A DNA stretch of 64,000 nt from Palsa-1150 sp036490515. Lineage in GTDB: Bacteria > Myxococcota_A > Polyangia > Polyangiales > Polyangiaceae. Below the pieces are notes generated by a model. That model was not told where the DNA came from, made no database searches, and saw nothing but the letters and a program-made list of their open reading frames with translations. The stretch is taken from positions 186,001 through 250,000 of the forward strand of contig DASXDU010000007.1 of assembly GCA_036490515.1 (NCBI GenBank), given 5' to 3'. This document shows positions 30,247 through 38,232 of this stretch, piece after piece; position 1 is the first letter of the stretch, and each line of letters opens with the position of its first letter. The position numbers and the translations under genes are program-made.

Positions 30247-30786
30247 ATGCCCCGCACCACCACCACCGCCGCGCTGCTGGTCCTCGTCTCGCTCCCGCTC
30301 ACCGCTGCGTGCTCGCGCGAGCCGCCCCCGGCGCCCAGGCAGAGCCTCGGCAACGTGATGGCGGAGGTCGCGCGCCGCTTCGAGCTGGCCGGGAAGGCCG
30401 CGAACGCGAACCGGTTCGAGCTCGCGGAGTTCGAGGCGGGCGAGATCGAGGAGCTCTTCGAGTCGGACGTGCCGAACGCGGAGCTCCCCAAGGAGGGCCC
30501 GACCGCGCACATCCCCGCCACGGCGAAGGCGTTCCTCGAGACGAACGCGCCGGACCTGAAGAAGGCCGCCGCGGCGCACGACGAGGCTGCCTTCGCGGCG
30601 GCGTTCCAGCGGACGTCGGCGGCGTGCAACGGGTGCCACAAGGCGTCCGACAAGGCGTTCATCGAGGTGCCGTCGGTGCCCGGCATGTCCGTTCCGCGCG
30701 TCGACCCCGTGGGCGTGCCCCTGCCGCCCGCGCCCGTCCCCGCGTCCCCGCCGGCGTCCGCGTCCGCGCCCGCGCGTTCGCACTGA
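30247..30786 (+). CDS. CxxCH (c-type cytochrome-like) lipoprotein
   Basis: A 179-residue protein with a signal peptide ending in LTAAC (about Cys22). A helical domain of about 115 residues carries one haem-attachment motif, CNGCH, in SAACNGCHKASDKAF near its end, the position expected for a cytochrome c'-like four-helix bundle. A Pro/Ala-rich tail follows. It is probably a periplasmic or outer-membrane monohaem protein. ATG at 30247 was chosen; an in-frame start eight codons upstream gives a poorer signal. A 71-base piece of this gene is duplicated at 26245. Confidence 0.77.
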   Translation: MPRTTTTAALLVLVSLPLTAACSREPPPAPRQSLGNVMAEVARRFELAGKAANANRFELAEFEAGEIEELFESDVPNAELPKEGPTAHIPATAKAFLETNAPDLKKAAAAHDEAAFAAAFQRTSAACNGCHKASDKAFIEVPSVPGMSVPRVDPVGVPLPPAPVPASPPASASAPARSH

Positions 30787-30794
30787 CGCCTACC

Positions 30795-33700
30795 TCACTG
30801 CATCCAGGGGCACGTCTGGGTCGCGAGGCACTCGTGCGTCGTGGAGTGCGTGACGTAGTAGAGGTCCGTGCCCTGCGTCGCGAAGTAGTGGACGAGGAGG
30901 TCGTCCATGTACGTCGTGCCGTCCCAGGCCTGGCACGGATCGCCGAACGACCAGTCGTGGTCGCCCAGCGGGTCGAGGTACGCGTTGAGCGTCCCCGCGA
31001 GGGCGGGCCCCTGCGTCCAGGTTCCGTCCGCGGTGAAGGGCGCGCCCTGGATCCGCGGCGTCCAGACCGCCGAGAGGTCGGCGCTCGACGACGCGCGCTG
31101 GAGCGCGAGGCGCGCGAGGCGGAGCGGTGGGTCGACCGGCGCCTGCGCGAAGATCTTCTGCGTCGACTGACCGAGGAAGTCGCCGTCGGAGAGCACCTGG
31201 CTGCACGTGTCCGCGTCGTTCGCGGGCGGCGAGGGGCAGTCGGAGGTGACGGGCGAGACGTAGTTGACGCCGCAGCCCCCTGGCAGCGGCACGCGCTTCA
31301 TCCGCGCCACGCCCTCCATCTCGTACGAGTCGATCATCGCCTGGTCGGGTGACCGGCCGCCCCATGCGTTCCAGAGCTCCGCGGGCGTCGCCCAGTCCGC
31401 GTAGTCGGGCATCGAGTCGGCGGCCGTCGGCGGAAGGAAGGGGAGCATGCCCGCGGCGCGCGAGAAGGCCATCCCCGTGGCGGTCGGGACGAGGAAGTCG
31501 CCCACGGTGTGGACGTCGAGGATGGGACGCGGCGGCATCTGGTTGCCGGCGGTGTCGAGCGGGGGATCGAGCAGGTAGAGCTTCGCGAAGTTGATCGGGT
31601 CCGCCGGGTCGAGCGCGGCCTGCGCGAGGTTCATCAGCTTCCGGAAGTCGGGCGACTGGCGGAAGTAGCCGAGGCCCTCCTGCGGCGCGACGAGCTCGGA
31701 CCCCACCGGGTAGAAGTTCTGCCAGTACTGCTGGCACCCGGCCGCCGCCGTGCACGTGAGCCCCGCCGTGGCGACCGGCGTGTAGCTCGTCGCCGCCTGC
31801 TCCCACGTCTGGATGGCCCGCACGAGCGGCGTGCCCGCCGTCACGTTGCACGTCGCGTACGAGTCGACCGCGTCGGGCGCGCCGTAGATGCCGATCTCGA
31901 CGGCGTCGCCGATGGTCGTCGGAAGCGGCGCCCGGAAGCTCCCGTCGGCCGCCGTACGTGCGCACGAACGCTCGAGCGACGTGTCGTTCTGCACGACCAC
32001 CGTCATGCCCGGCCCGAGCTCGGTCGGGTCGAGGCAGGCGATCTCCACCTCCGCCGAGTCGAGCAGGTTGTCCACGACCCAGCGCACGCTCATCTGGTCG
32101 CCCGTGCACTGCGTGACCGGCCCCGACGACGTCGCGGGCCGGCTGCTCGCGGGGACCGCGACGACGAGCGGCCCGAGCACCTCCTCGAGCACCGGATCGG
32201 GCGTGAGCTTCGACCGCACGGCGATGTTCACGAAGCCGCCGCCGCCCGACACCGGCGACGTCGCCGTGAACGCCGGGTCGATGGCGCCGTGGATCTGCGC
32301 GACGAGCCCTCCGAAGGACCCGCCGGAAGAGAAGTACTTCTGCCCCGGCGCGGGACCGCCGACGTCGACCGTCCCGTCGCCGTCGAAGTCGCCCGCGAGA
32401 TCGTTCGTCGGGTCGCCGTCGCCGTTGAAGTCCTGGCCGCTCTTCGTCGTCCCGTCGAACGTCTCGAGCATGCGCGTGAGCTGCACGCCGTCGAGGACCG
32501 ACTGCCGCATCGTGTCGCGCGTGTGGAGCAGGTGCGCGCTCCACACGAGGCCCCCCGAGTCGGGCGCACCGTCGCCGTTCAGGTCGATGGCCCGCGACGC
32601 CTCGAGCCCCCGCGCCGCGCCGCCCATGCACGCGCCCTTGAGGAGCGCCTCGAGGAGGATCTGCTGGCCCTGGGTGAGCGCGAGGCCGTGCCCGGGCGCG
32701 TCCATGCTCGCGAGCGCGATGCCCTCGCGCGCGTAGAGGCCCGCGTGCACGACCATCTCCAGGTCGAAGAGCCCCGTCCCGTGCCGCCAGTACGCCACGG
32801 GGTAGGGAGGCCCGTGCGCGGCCGTCTTCTTCGGGACGGCGAGCATGAAGGGCACGGGCGTGTGCCGGAAGTCGCCCTGTCCGGTCTCGAAGTTGACGTC
32901 GAAGTGGAGGTCCGGGTCCGGCGACTGCGGGTCGCCGAGGAGGTACGGCGAGTCGTACGTGCCGATGACGAGGTAGTCGACGTTGTCGTCGAGCTCCTTC
33001 TCGAACGCGGTGAGCTGCACGGCGCTCAGGGGAAAGAGGTACTGGATGAACGTCTCGAGGTTGGCCTTCACGTCGGCCCAGTGGACGACGTACGGCGTCT
33101 GGAGGAGCGACGCGCACCCCGGGGTGCTCTGCCAGCCGTCCGGCTCGTCGGAGGGGTCGACCGTGGTGCCTGCCGTGGGGAACGCCTGGAGCGACGACGT
33201 CGGGTACTCGCTCGCGAGGTGCGCGAACGGCCCCTTGCCGTAGACGCCGTTGCGAAGCAGCAGCAGATCTTCCTGGACGGGCTCCGTCGTGAACGTCCAC
33301 GCGAAGGAGACGTGGTCGAAGCCCGTGCCGGCGATGTCCCCGTAGTAGTTGCTCTTCGCCGGGTCGCCGAAGATGGCGCCGAGCTTCGCGACCGAGCCGG
33401 TCTGCGCGGGATGGTTGATCGTCGGGAAGGGCGAGCGGACGGGCTGCCCGTCGGGCCCGTGCAGCCGGTCGGTGAGGACGACCGCGTACTCGGTCTTCTC
33501 CTTCATCGGGAGGATCGGCTGGAGAACGAGCGTGTCGGTCTGGCGCTCGTACCAGGTCATCAGGTTGTCGACGCCGTCGTACTGGGTGAACGGCCCGAGC
33601 GTGTTCGGCACGTCGAGCACGCCGTCGAAGTCCGTGTCGCACTGCGGGCGGTAGACGCCGTCGGCGCACGGACCGACCGCCTCGTTCACGGTGTCGAAGA

Positions 33701-34250
33701 GGAGGTTCTGCGACGAGATGCGCGGGTCGTTCGGGTAGTACGCCGTATTGTCGATGACGGTCATCGGGTAGTTGCCGCTGCCCGCGTCGAGGAGAACGGG
33801 GATGCCCGTCGTGAGATCGACGACGTAGACGGGGTCGTCGCTCGTGTCCCACCCCGAGGTGCCCATCCGGCGCTGGACGTCGTCGAGGTCGATGGCGGCC
33901 TCGGAGGAAGGGGTGCTCGCGTCCGGCGTGAAGCGGACGGTGACGGGCGCGTACGTGCCCCAGCCCTCCAGCTCGTCGAACTGTTCGCGCGCGGCGCGCT
34001 CGATGCGCGTCGGGGCGACCAGGCTCGCGTCGATGCGCCGGCCCGTGCGGCTCGTGGGGTCGGCGAACGTCGCGAGGTCGTTCGGCGTCGGAATGTCCGG
34101 CAGCGGCTGCGCGAACATGTCGAAGACGACGAGCGGCCCCGTGCCCGCGGGAGTCGCACGGAGACCCGCGGGAATCGTGTCGCCCGAGCAGGCCGCGAAG
34201 GGGAGGGGAGCGATGAGGAGCAGCAGAAGCGAGGGAAAGCGTGAAGCCAC
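30795..34250 (-). CDS. Large extracellular lipase/esterase-like lipoprotein (VolA-type)
   Basis: An 1151-residue lipoprotein with a GTG start and signal peptide ending in PFAAC. The N-terminal about 330 residues are beta-rich. The alpha/beta-hydrolase region has a WRHGTGLFDLEM stretch, SMDAPGHG, and a nucleophile elbow GGSFGG at about residue 650. Several DxDxDG-type calcium-loop motifs (DLNGDGAPD, DFNGDGDPTND, DFDGDGTVD) lie just before the elbow. Cysteine-rich segments near the C-terminus and a closing CPWMQ suggest disulfides. The layout resembles VolA and related outer-membrane lipases that release fatty acids from lysophospholipid. Substrate unproven. Its 3' end is 8 bases from the convergent cytochrome gene. 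Confidence 0.78.
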   Translation of the reverse strand: MASRFPSLLLLLIAPLPFAACSGDTIPAGLRATPAGTGPLVVFDMFAQPLPDIPTPNDLATFADPTSRTGRRIDASLVAPTRIERAAREQFDELEGWGTYAPVTVRFTPDASTPSSEAAIDLDDVQRRMGTSGWDTSDDPVYVVDLTTGIPVLLDAGSGNYPMTVIDNTAYYPNDPRISSQNLLFDTVNEAVGPCADGVYRPQCDTDFDGVLDVPNTLGPFTQYDGVDNLMTWYERQTDTLVLQPILPMKEKTEYAVVLTDRLHGPDGQPVRSPFPTINHPAQTGSVAKLGAIFGDPAKSNYYGDIAGTGFDHVSFAWTFTTEPVQEDLLLLRNGVYGKGPFAHLASEYPTSSLQAFPTAGTTVDPSDEPDGWQSTPGCASLLQTPYVVHWADVKANLETFIQYLFPLSAVQLTAFEKELDDNVDYLVIGTYDSPYLLGDPQSPDPDLHFDVNFETGQGDFRHTPVPFMLAVPKKTAAHGPPYPVAYWRHGTGLFDLEMVVHAGLYAREGIALASMDAPGHGLALTQGQQILLEALLKGACMGGAARGLEASRAIDLNGDGAPDSGGLVWSAHLLHTRDTMRQSVLDGVQLTRMLETFDGTTKSGQDFNGDGDPTNDLAGDFDGDGTVDVGGPAPGQKYFSSGGSFGGLVAQIHGAIDPAFTATSPVSGGGGFVNIAVRSKLTPDPVLEEVLGPLVVAVPASSRPATSSGPVTQCTGDQMSVRWVVDNLLDSAEVEIACLDPTELGPGMTVVVQNDTSLERSCARTAADGSFRAPLPTTIGDAVEIGIYGAPDAVDSYATCNVTAGTPLVRAIQTWEQAATSYTPVATAGLTCTAAAGCQQYWQNFYPVGSELVAPQEGLGYFRQSPDFRKLMNLAQAALDPADPINFAKLYLLDPPLDTAGNQMPPRPILDVHTVGDFLVPTATGMAFSRAAGMLPFLPPTAADSMPDYADWATPAELWNAWGGRSPDQAMIDSYEMEGVARMKRVPLPGGCGVNYVSPVTSDCPSPPANDADTCSQVLSDGDFLGQSTQKIFAQAPVDPPLRLARLALQRASSSADLSAVWTPRIQGAPFTADGTWTQGPALAGTLNAYLDPLGDHDWSFGDPCQAWDGTTYMDDLLVHYFATQGTDLYYVTHSTTHECLATQTCPWMQ

Positions 34251-34293
34251 GCCGGAAGGGTACCCCGCTCGGGGGGACCGGGGCGCCCCTCTC

Positions 34294-34929
34294 CTACGCT
34301 GCAGCCTCTTCCTTCTCCTCGATCGCCTCGAGCAGCGCGTCCAGCGACGCCGTCACCTCTCCTGCGACCTTTCGCGGGACGACGCGCGTCTCGGCGAGGA
34401 GCTCGCGCAGGCGCTTCGCGACGTTCTTCACGCCGGCGAGATCGCGCTCGCGGCGGGTGTCCTCGTCGATGGGGAAGACGGTTCCGCCGTAGGTGCGCGC
34501 GACGGTCGCGAGCGGGGCGGCCTCCTCGAGCACGGCGCGCCGGATCTCCTCCACCGTGTCGCGCGGCGCGTCCTCGCTCTCCTCGGCGCGGCGAAGGAAG
34601 TCGACGGACTGGTAGCTCGGGAAGGCGTCGCGCAAGGGATCGCGCTCGAGGACCGCGGGCGCCCGACGCTGGAGGAACGAGTACGAGCCCGTCAGCTTGG
34701 CGACCGTCTCGGGCCGCAGGCGCAGCTCGGTCTTCGCGTAGGCCTCGAGCGACTCGAAGCCCCAGCCCTTCCACGTCGCGTGCTTGCGGCAGGCGGTGAG
34801 GGCCTCGGCGAGCTCGACCCAGCTCGTCTTGAACCTCCGCGCGCGCCGGAGGAGCTCCGCGCGCTCGGGATCGTCCGCGTGATCGTGCTCGGCCTCTTCG
34901 AGAGCCACGTCCGTCTTCGTGCGTTCCAT
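34294..34929 (-). CDS. Hypothetical helical protein
   Basis: A 211-residue, highly charged helical protein without signal peptide. It contains RRFKTSWVELAEALTACRKH, then WKGWGFESLEAYAKTELRL, which looks like a helix-turn-helix-like segment seen in some phage/plasmid-linked Deltaproteobacterial proteins, and a C-terminal coiled-coil-like helix (SLDALLEAIEEKEEAAA). No family was recognised. The ATG at 34929 begins MERTKTD; an upstream GTG in the same frame is possible. It lies 43 bases upstream of the lipase gene on the same strand. Confidence 0.62.
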   Translation of the reverse strand: MERTKTDVALEEAEHDHADDPERAELLRRARRFKTSWVELAEALTACRKHATWKGWGFESLEAYAKTELRLRPETVAKLTGSYSFLQRRAPAVLERDPLRDAFPSYQSVDFLRRAEESEDAPRDTVEEIRRAVLEEAAPLATVARTYGGTVFPIDEDTRRERDLAGVKNVAKRLRELLAETRVVPRKVAGEVTASLDALLEAIEEKEEAAA

Positions 34930-35045
34930 CGTGACGACCCCGTTACGGGGCCTGCGCGCGGAGGGCAAGAGTCGCCGGCCGCGCACCTCGCGCGGGCCAC
35001 GCGGGCGGAGTCGACGGCGCGGGGCTCTCGTGTAATGTCCGGACC

Positions 35046-35780
35046 GTGCGTCCTTCGACCTCCCTCGTGCTGCCGGCGTTCCTGTCCCTCCTCGCGTGCG
35101 GCGGCTCTCCGGCGCCCGCGCCCGCGACGGCGTCCGATGCGCCGGCCCCTGCGGCGTCGACCGACCCCCCGCCCGCGGATGCTCCGCCGCCCTCCACGGC
35201 GGCAGCCCCCGCCGACGCGCCCGCCGGCATCCCGATGGCGTGCGCCGACAAGGCCGCCGACGTCTGCACGCCTCCTTCGTCCTTCGTCGAGCGCCTCTGC
35301 GCCAAGCCCCACCAGGACGCGGCGCTCGCGCTCTTCGCGGCGAGCTCGCCGTTCTCGCGTCTCTACATGAAGGGCAAGATGGACGAGCTCGGGTGGGACG
35401 AGGAGGTGCTCGCGCTCCGGTACCACGGCGTGCCGAAGAACGGCATCCAGGTGGGAAGCGGCGCCGGGAGCTACGACGTCCTGCGCTGGGACGGGAGCTG
35501 CTCGATGGCGGTCGACGCGGGGATGCTCACGAAGAACAAGCCCGCGCGGCCGCGCACGGCGCACCTCCGGTGGCACCGCATCGGCGACCGCTCGCAGACG
35601 GCGCTCATCACGGCGAGCGAGCCGGTGAAGAAGCTCCACGCGAAGCGCGGCAAGGAGTGCCAGGGCGCGATGAGCGGGGACGTGTCGGCCGCGTGCGAGA
35701 AGGCCGACGAGGCGCTCGGCGACGCGATCGTGGAGTACGTACGCGCCGGAGGCACCGTGCCTGCGCCGGAAGGACTCTGA
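35046..35780 (+). CDS. Lipoprotein with Ala/Pro linker, unknown domain
   Basis: A 244-residue lipoprotein with GTG start and lipobox LSLLAC. An Ala/Pro/Asp linker reaches to about residue 60. The mature domain has four spaced cysteines and a compact alpha/beta pattern: MACADKAADVCTPP, VERLCAKPHQDAALALF, FSRLYMKGKMDELGWDEEV, SYDVLRWDGSCSM. No known family was recognised. It stands divergent from the hypothetical gene at 34294 and just upstream of a membrane Ser/Thr kinase gene, whose signal it might sense; that is speculation from position. Confidence 0.7.
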   Translation: MRPSTSLVLPAFLSLLACGGSPAPAPATASDAPAPAASTDPPPADAPPPSTAAAPADAPAGIPMACADKAADVCTPPSSFVERLCAKPHQDAALALFAASSPFSRLYMKGKMDELGWDEEVLALRYHGVPKNGIQVGSGAGSYDVLRWDGSCSMAVDAGMLTKNKPARPRTAHLRWHRIGDRSQTALITASEPVKKLHAKRGKECQGAMSGDVSAACEKADEALGDAIVEYVRAGGTVPAPEGL

Positions 35781-35841
35781 CCCGAGGGCCCCGGCCCGCG
35801 AGGGGCTGGTGCGGATCGCGCGGAGAGGAGAGGATTGCCCG

Positions 35842-37659
35842 GTGACGGACGTCGCCGCCGGTCGGACCTCGTGGCTGGCGCGTGCGCGGAGCCGGTTCGT
35901 TCCGCCGCTCGAGGCAGGCGACGAAGCGCGTCTCGGACGCGAGATCGCGGACTCCAACACGCGCCGCCTCCTCCTCGTGGCGCCCGTCGTGCTCCTCGGC
36001 CACGTGATCCACGTCGCCATCTACCGGGTCGGCGCGGCGGAGCGGGCCACCCTCGACCCCCGCCTGGCCGCGTGGCGCGATGCCGTCACGCTCCTGCACG
36101 AGGTCACCTTCCTCGTGGGCCTCGCGTTCCTGCTGGCCGTCCTGCTCACCCGGCGGACCGCGGCGGAGCGGGTGCTCACGCCCGCGGTGGCCCTCGTCTA
36201 TCTCGTGCACGGCGCGGCCACGGCCGGCGTCGACCAGCTCTCGCCCACCGTTACGGGTGTGGCGCCGTTCATCGCGTACTGCCTGTTCTTCGCGGTCTTC
36301 TTCACGCTGCGACCCGTCGTGTCGGTCGCCCTGTACGGCGTCGCGGGCGCCGTGTTCTTCGTCGCCCTCGCGACGATGCAGCCTTCGGCGAGCGTGCGTC
36401 TCGCGCTGATGCCGAACGGCGGATCCATCGTCGTCGTCAGCCTCGTCCTGTCGTGGCTCTTCTACGCGGCGAGACGCCGGGAGTTCGGCCAGCGCGCGAT
36501 CATCGACCGGCAGCGCGAGTCGATGGCGGCGCTCAACCTCGGCCTCGAGAAGCGCGTGAACGACCAGGTGGGGGAGATCACCAAGCGCGCGGCGGAGGTC
36601 GAGCAGCTCAACGCGCAGCTTCACGCCCAGGTCCGGGAGCGCTCGATCGAGCTGGCGCTGGCCCTGGCGAAGCTCTCGCGCGGTCGCGCAGCCGATGGCT
36701 CGCTCCAGCAGGGCGTCGTGCTCGGCGAGCGGTTCGAGGTGGGGCACGTCATCGGGCGCGGCGGGATGGGGATGGTCTACGACGGGGTCGACAGGACCAC
36801 CGGCGCGTCGGTTGCCGTCAAGGTGATCCACGCGACCTCGACGCACCACCTCGCGGTCCTCCAGAGGTTCCTGCGCGAGGCCCGGGCGGGCGCCACCGTG
36901 GACCACGCCGCGGTCGTGCGCGTGCTTCACGTCGACGTCGACGACGACGGGCTGTTCTACCAGGTGCAGGAGCTGGTCGCGGGAGCGCCCCTGCGCGGCG
37001 GCGACCACCGCTGGACCGCGGGCGCCGTCGCGCGCTTCGGGGCGGTCCTGTGCGAGGCACTCGCGGCCGCGCACGACCGCGGCATCGTCCACCGGGACGT
37101 GAAGCCATCCAACGTCATGCTCACGCGAACCGCGCCCGGCCTGAAGCTGCTCGACTTCGGGATCGCCCAGCTCTACGAGGACACCCAGGCGAGCGAGGAT
37201 GCCGAGGGGGCTTCGCGCACCGGCGCCATCCTGGGGACCCCGGCCTTCATGTCGCCCGAGCAGCTCGGGGGGATGCGTACGGTCACCCCGGCGACCGACG
37301 TCTATGCAGTGGGCGTCATCCTCTTTCTCCTGCTGACCGGCAAGCACCCCTTCGAGCGCACGCACCAGGGCGTCGTCATGAGCCAGCTCGGCGGCCCCGC
37401 GCCCGAGGCTCGTTCGATCCTGCCGAGCATCCCGCCGCGGCTCTCCGAGCTCGTGGCGCGCGCCCTCGAGCCGTCGGTGGCGACGCGACCCGCGGCGCGC
37501 GAGCTGGGGCTCGCGCTCGGCCTCTTCGCGGACGAGGGGGACGTGCCTGCGCTCGACGCGTTGATTCGCCTCGGCCCCCAGGGGGGCGTGCACCCCGTGG
37601 GGTTGGCGCCGATCGCCGACACGGACACGCAGCTCTCCGAGGGAACGACGGGTCGGTGA
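35842..37659 (+). CDS. Ser/Thr protein kinase with N-terminal six-helix membrane domain and coiled coil
   Basis: A 605-residue kinase. Residues 40-215 hold about six transmembrane helices with no known sensor fold. A coiled coil (REFGQRAIIDRQRESMAAL ... EVEQLNAQLHAQV) links to the kinase domain at about residue 300: IGRGGMGMVYDG, catalytic Lys in VAVKVIH, VHRDVKPSNVML, LDFGIAQL and FMSPEQL are all intact. The architecture recalls the multi-helix plus coiled-coil input of adenylate or guanylate cyclases. GTG at 35842 is chosen because a purine-rich ggagaggagagg lies about 10 bases upstream; a GTG at 35809 is an alternative. Substrates unknown. Confidence 0.88.
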   Translation: MTDVAAGRTSWLARARSRFVPPLEAGDEARLGREIADSNTRRLLLVAPVVLLGHVIHVAIYRVGAAERATLDPRLAAWRDAVTLLHEVTFLVGLAFLLAVLLTRRTAAERVLTPAVALVYLVHGAATAGVDQLSPTVTGVAPFIAYCLFFAVFFTLRPVVSVALYGVAGAVFFVALATMQPSASVRLALMPNGGSIVVVSLVLSWLFYAARRREFGQRAIIDRQRESMAALNLGLEKRVNDQVGEITKRAAEVEQLNAQLHAQVRERSIELALALAKLSRGRAADGSLQQGVVLGERFEVGHVIGRGGMGMVYDGVDRTTGASVAVKVIHATSTHHLAVLQRFLREARAGATVDHAAVVRVLHVDVDDDGLFYQVQELVAGAPLRGGDHRWTAGAVARFGAVLCEALAAAHDRGIVHRDVKPSNVMLTRTAPGLKLLDFGIAQLYEDTQASEDAEGASRTGAILGTPAFMSPEQLGGMRTVTPATDVYAVGVILFLLLTGKHPFERTHQGVVMSQLGGPAPEARSILPSIPPRLSELVARALEPSVATRPAARELGLALGLFADEGDVPALDALIRLGPQGGVHPVGLAPIADTDTQLSEGTTGR

Positions 37660-37698
37660 GGCCGCGACGGCCGCCCGTTCGTCGGGCCGCGGCCCGAG

Positions 37699-38055
37699 CT
37701 ACGTCTGCAGCGTGAAGTCGTGGGTGTGATTGTTGGCGACCGAGGTCGTCACGGTCACCGACTGCCCGCTCTGGATGGACTGGAGCTGGGCCTGCGTCAG
37801 CGTGATGGTGTGGGTCGGGTCGGGGCCCGACGTCGTGTACGTCGCGCCGCCGGACGGCGGATTCGACAGGTCCGCCGACGGAACGCAGACGGTGTGGGTG
37901 TGGCCCAGCGCGACCGTCGACGTCGGGTCGAGCCCGTCGCAACTGCCGCTGGAGCTCCCGTTGCCCGAGCTCGACGAGCAGGCGGCCTCGGCGAGCGGTA
38001 CGAGGAAGAGCGTGACCGTGGCGACGTGCGACAGGAACTCTCGTCGAGTCTGCAT
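37699..38055 (-). CDS. Tat-type lipoprotein with His-rich motifs
   Basis: A 118-residue protein. The N-terminus MQTRREFLSHV has a twin arginine (TRREFL) and ends in a lipobox-like EAAC, so export through Tat with lipidation is likely. A Ser/Gly linker is followed by a beta-rich domain with two His clusters, GHTHTV and NNHTHDF, that could bind a metal. Similar small His-rich Tat lipoproteins occur in myxobacteria without assigned function. It stands alone between the kinase and the NHL lipoprotein gene. Confidence 0.72.
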   Translation of the reverse strand: MQTRREFLSHVATVTLFLVPLAEAACSSSSGNGSSSGSCDGLDPTSTVALGHTHTVCVPSADLSNPPSGGATYTTSGPDPTHTITLTQAQLQSIQSGQSVTVTTSVANNHTHDFTLQT

Positions 38056-38181
38056 CGTGTCCTCCCTGCGCTGCGGACTGTTCGATTCGCGGATCCGAGC
38101 GTCGACGGGCCTACGGCGGGCGACGCGCCGTGGTTCCGCGGGAGGGCGGGGAAACGTACCTGTGTCCGCTGGTGGACGCGC

Positions 38182-38213
38182 GCAGCCCGGACCGCATGTT
38201 GCGGCCGGGCTGC
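38182..38213. terminator. Hairpin downstream of the NHL lipoprotein gene
   Basis: A 14-bp stem with one bulged A: GCAGCCCGG-A-CCGCA, loop TGT, TGCGG-CCGGGCTGC. No T tract is present. It lies 20 bases beyond the stop of the minus-strand gene at 38233 and is probably its transcript end. Confidence 0.55.
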
Positions 38214-38232
38214 CGGAATCACCGGAAACCCA

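Noticed and set aside
26245..30674. Fragment 26245-26315 and gene segment 30604-30674 as template and variable repeat of a diversity-generating retroelement
   Set aside because: Differences are not concentrated at adenines and no reverse transcriptase gene is present.
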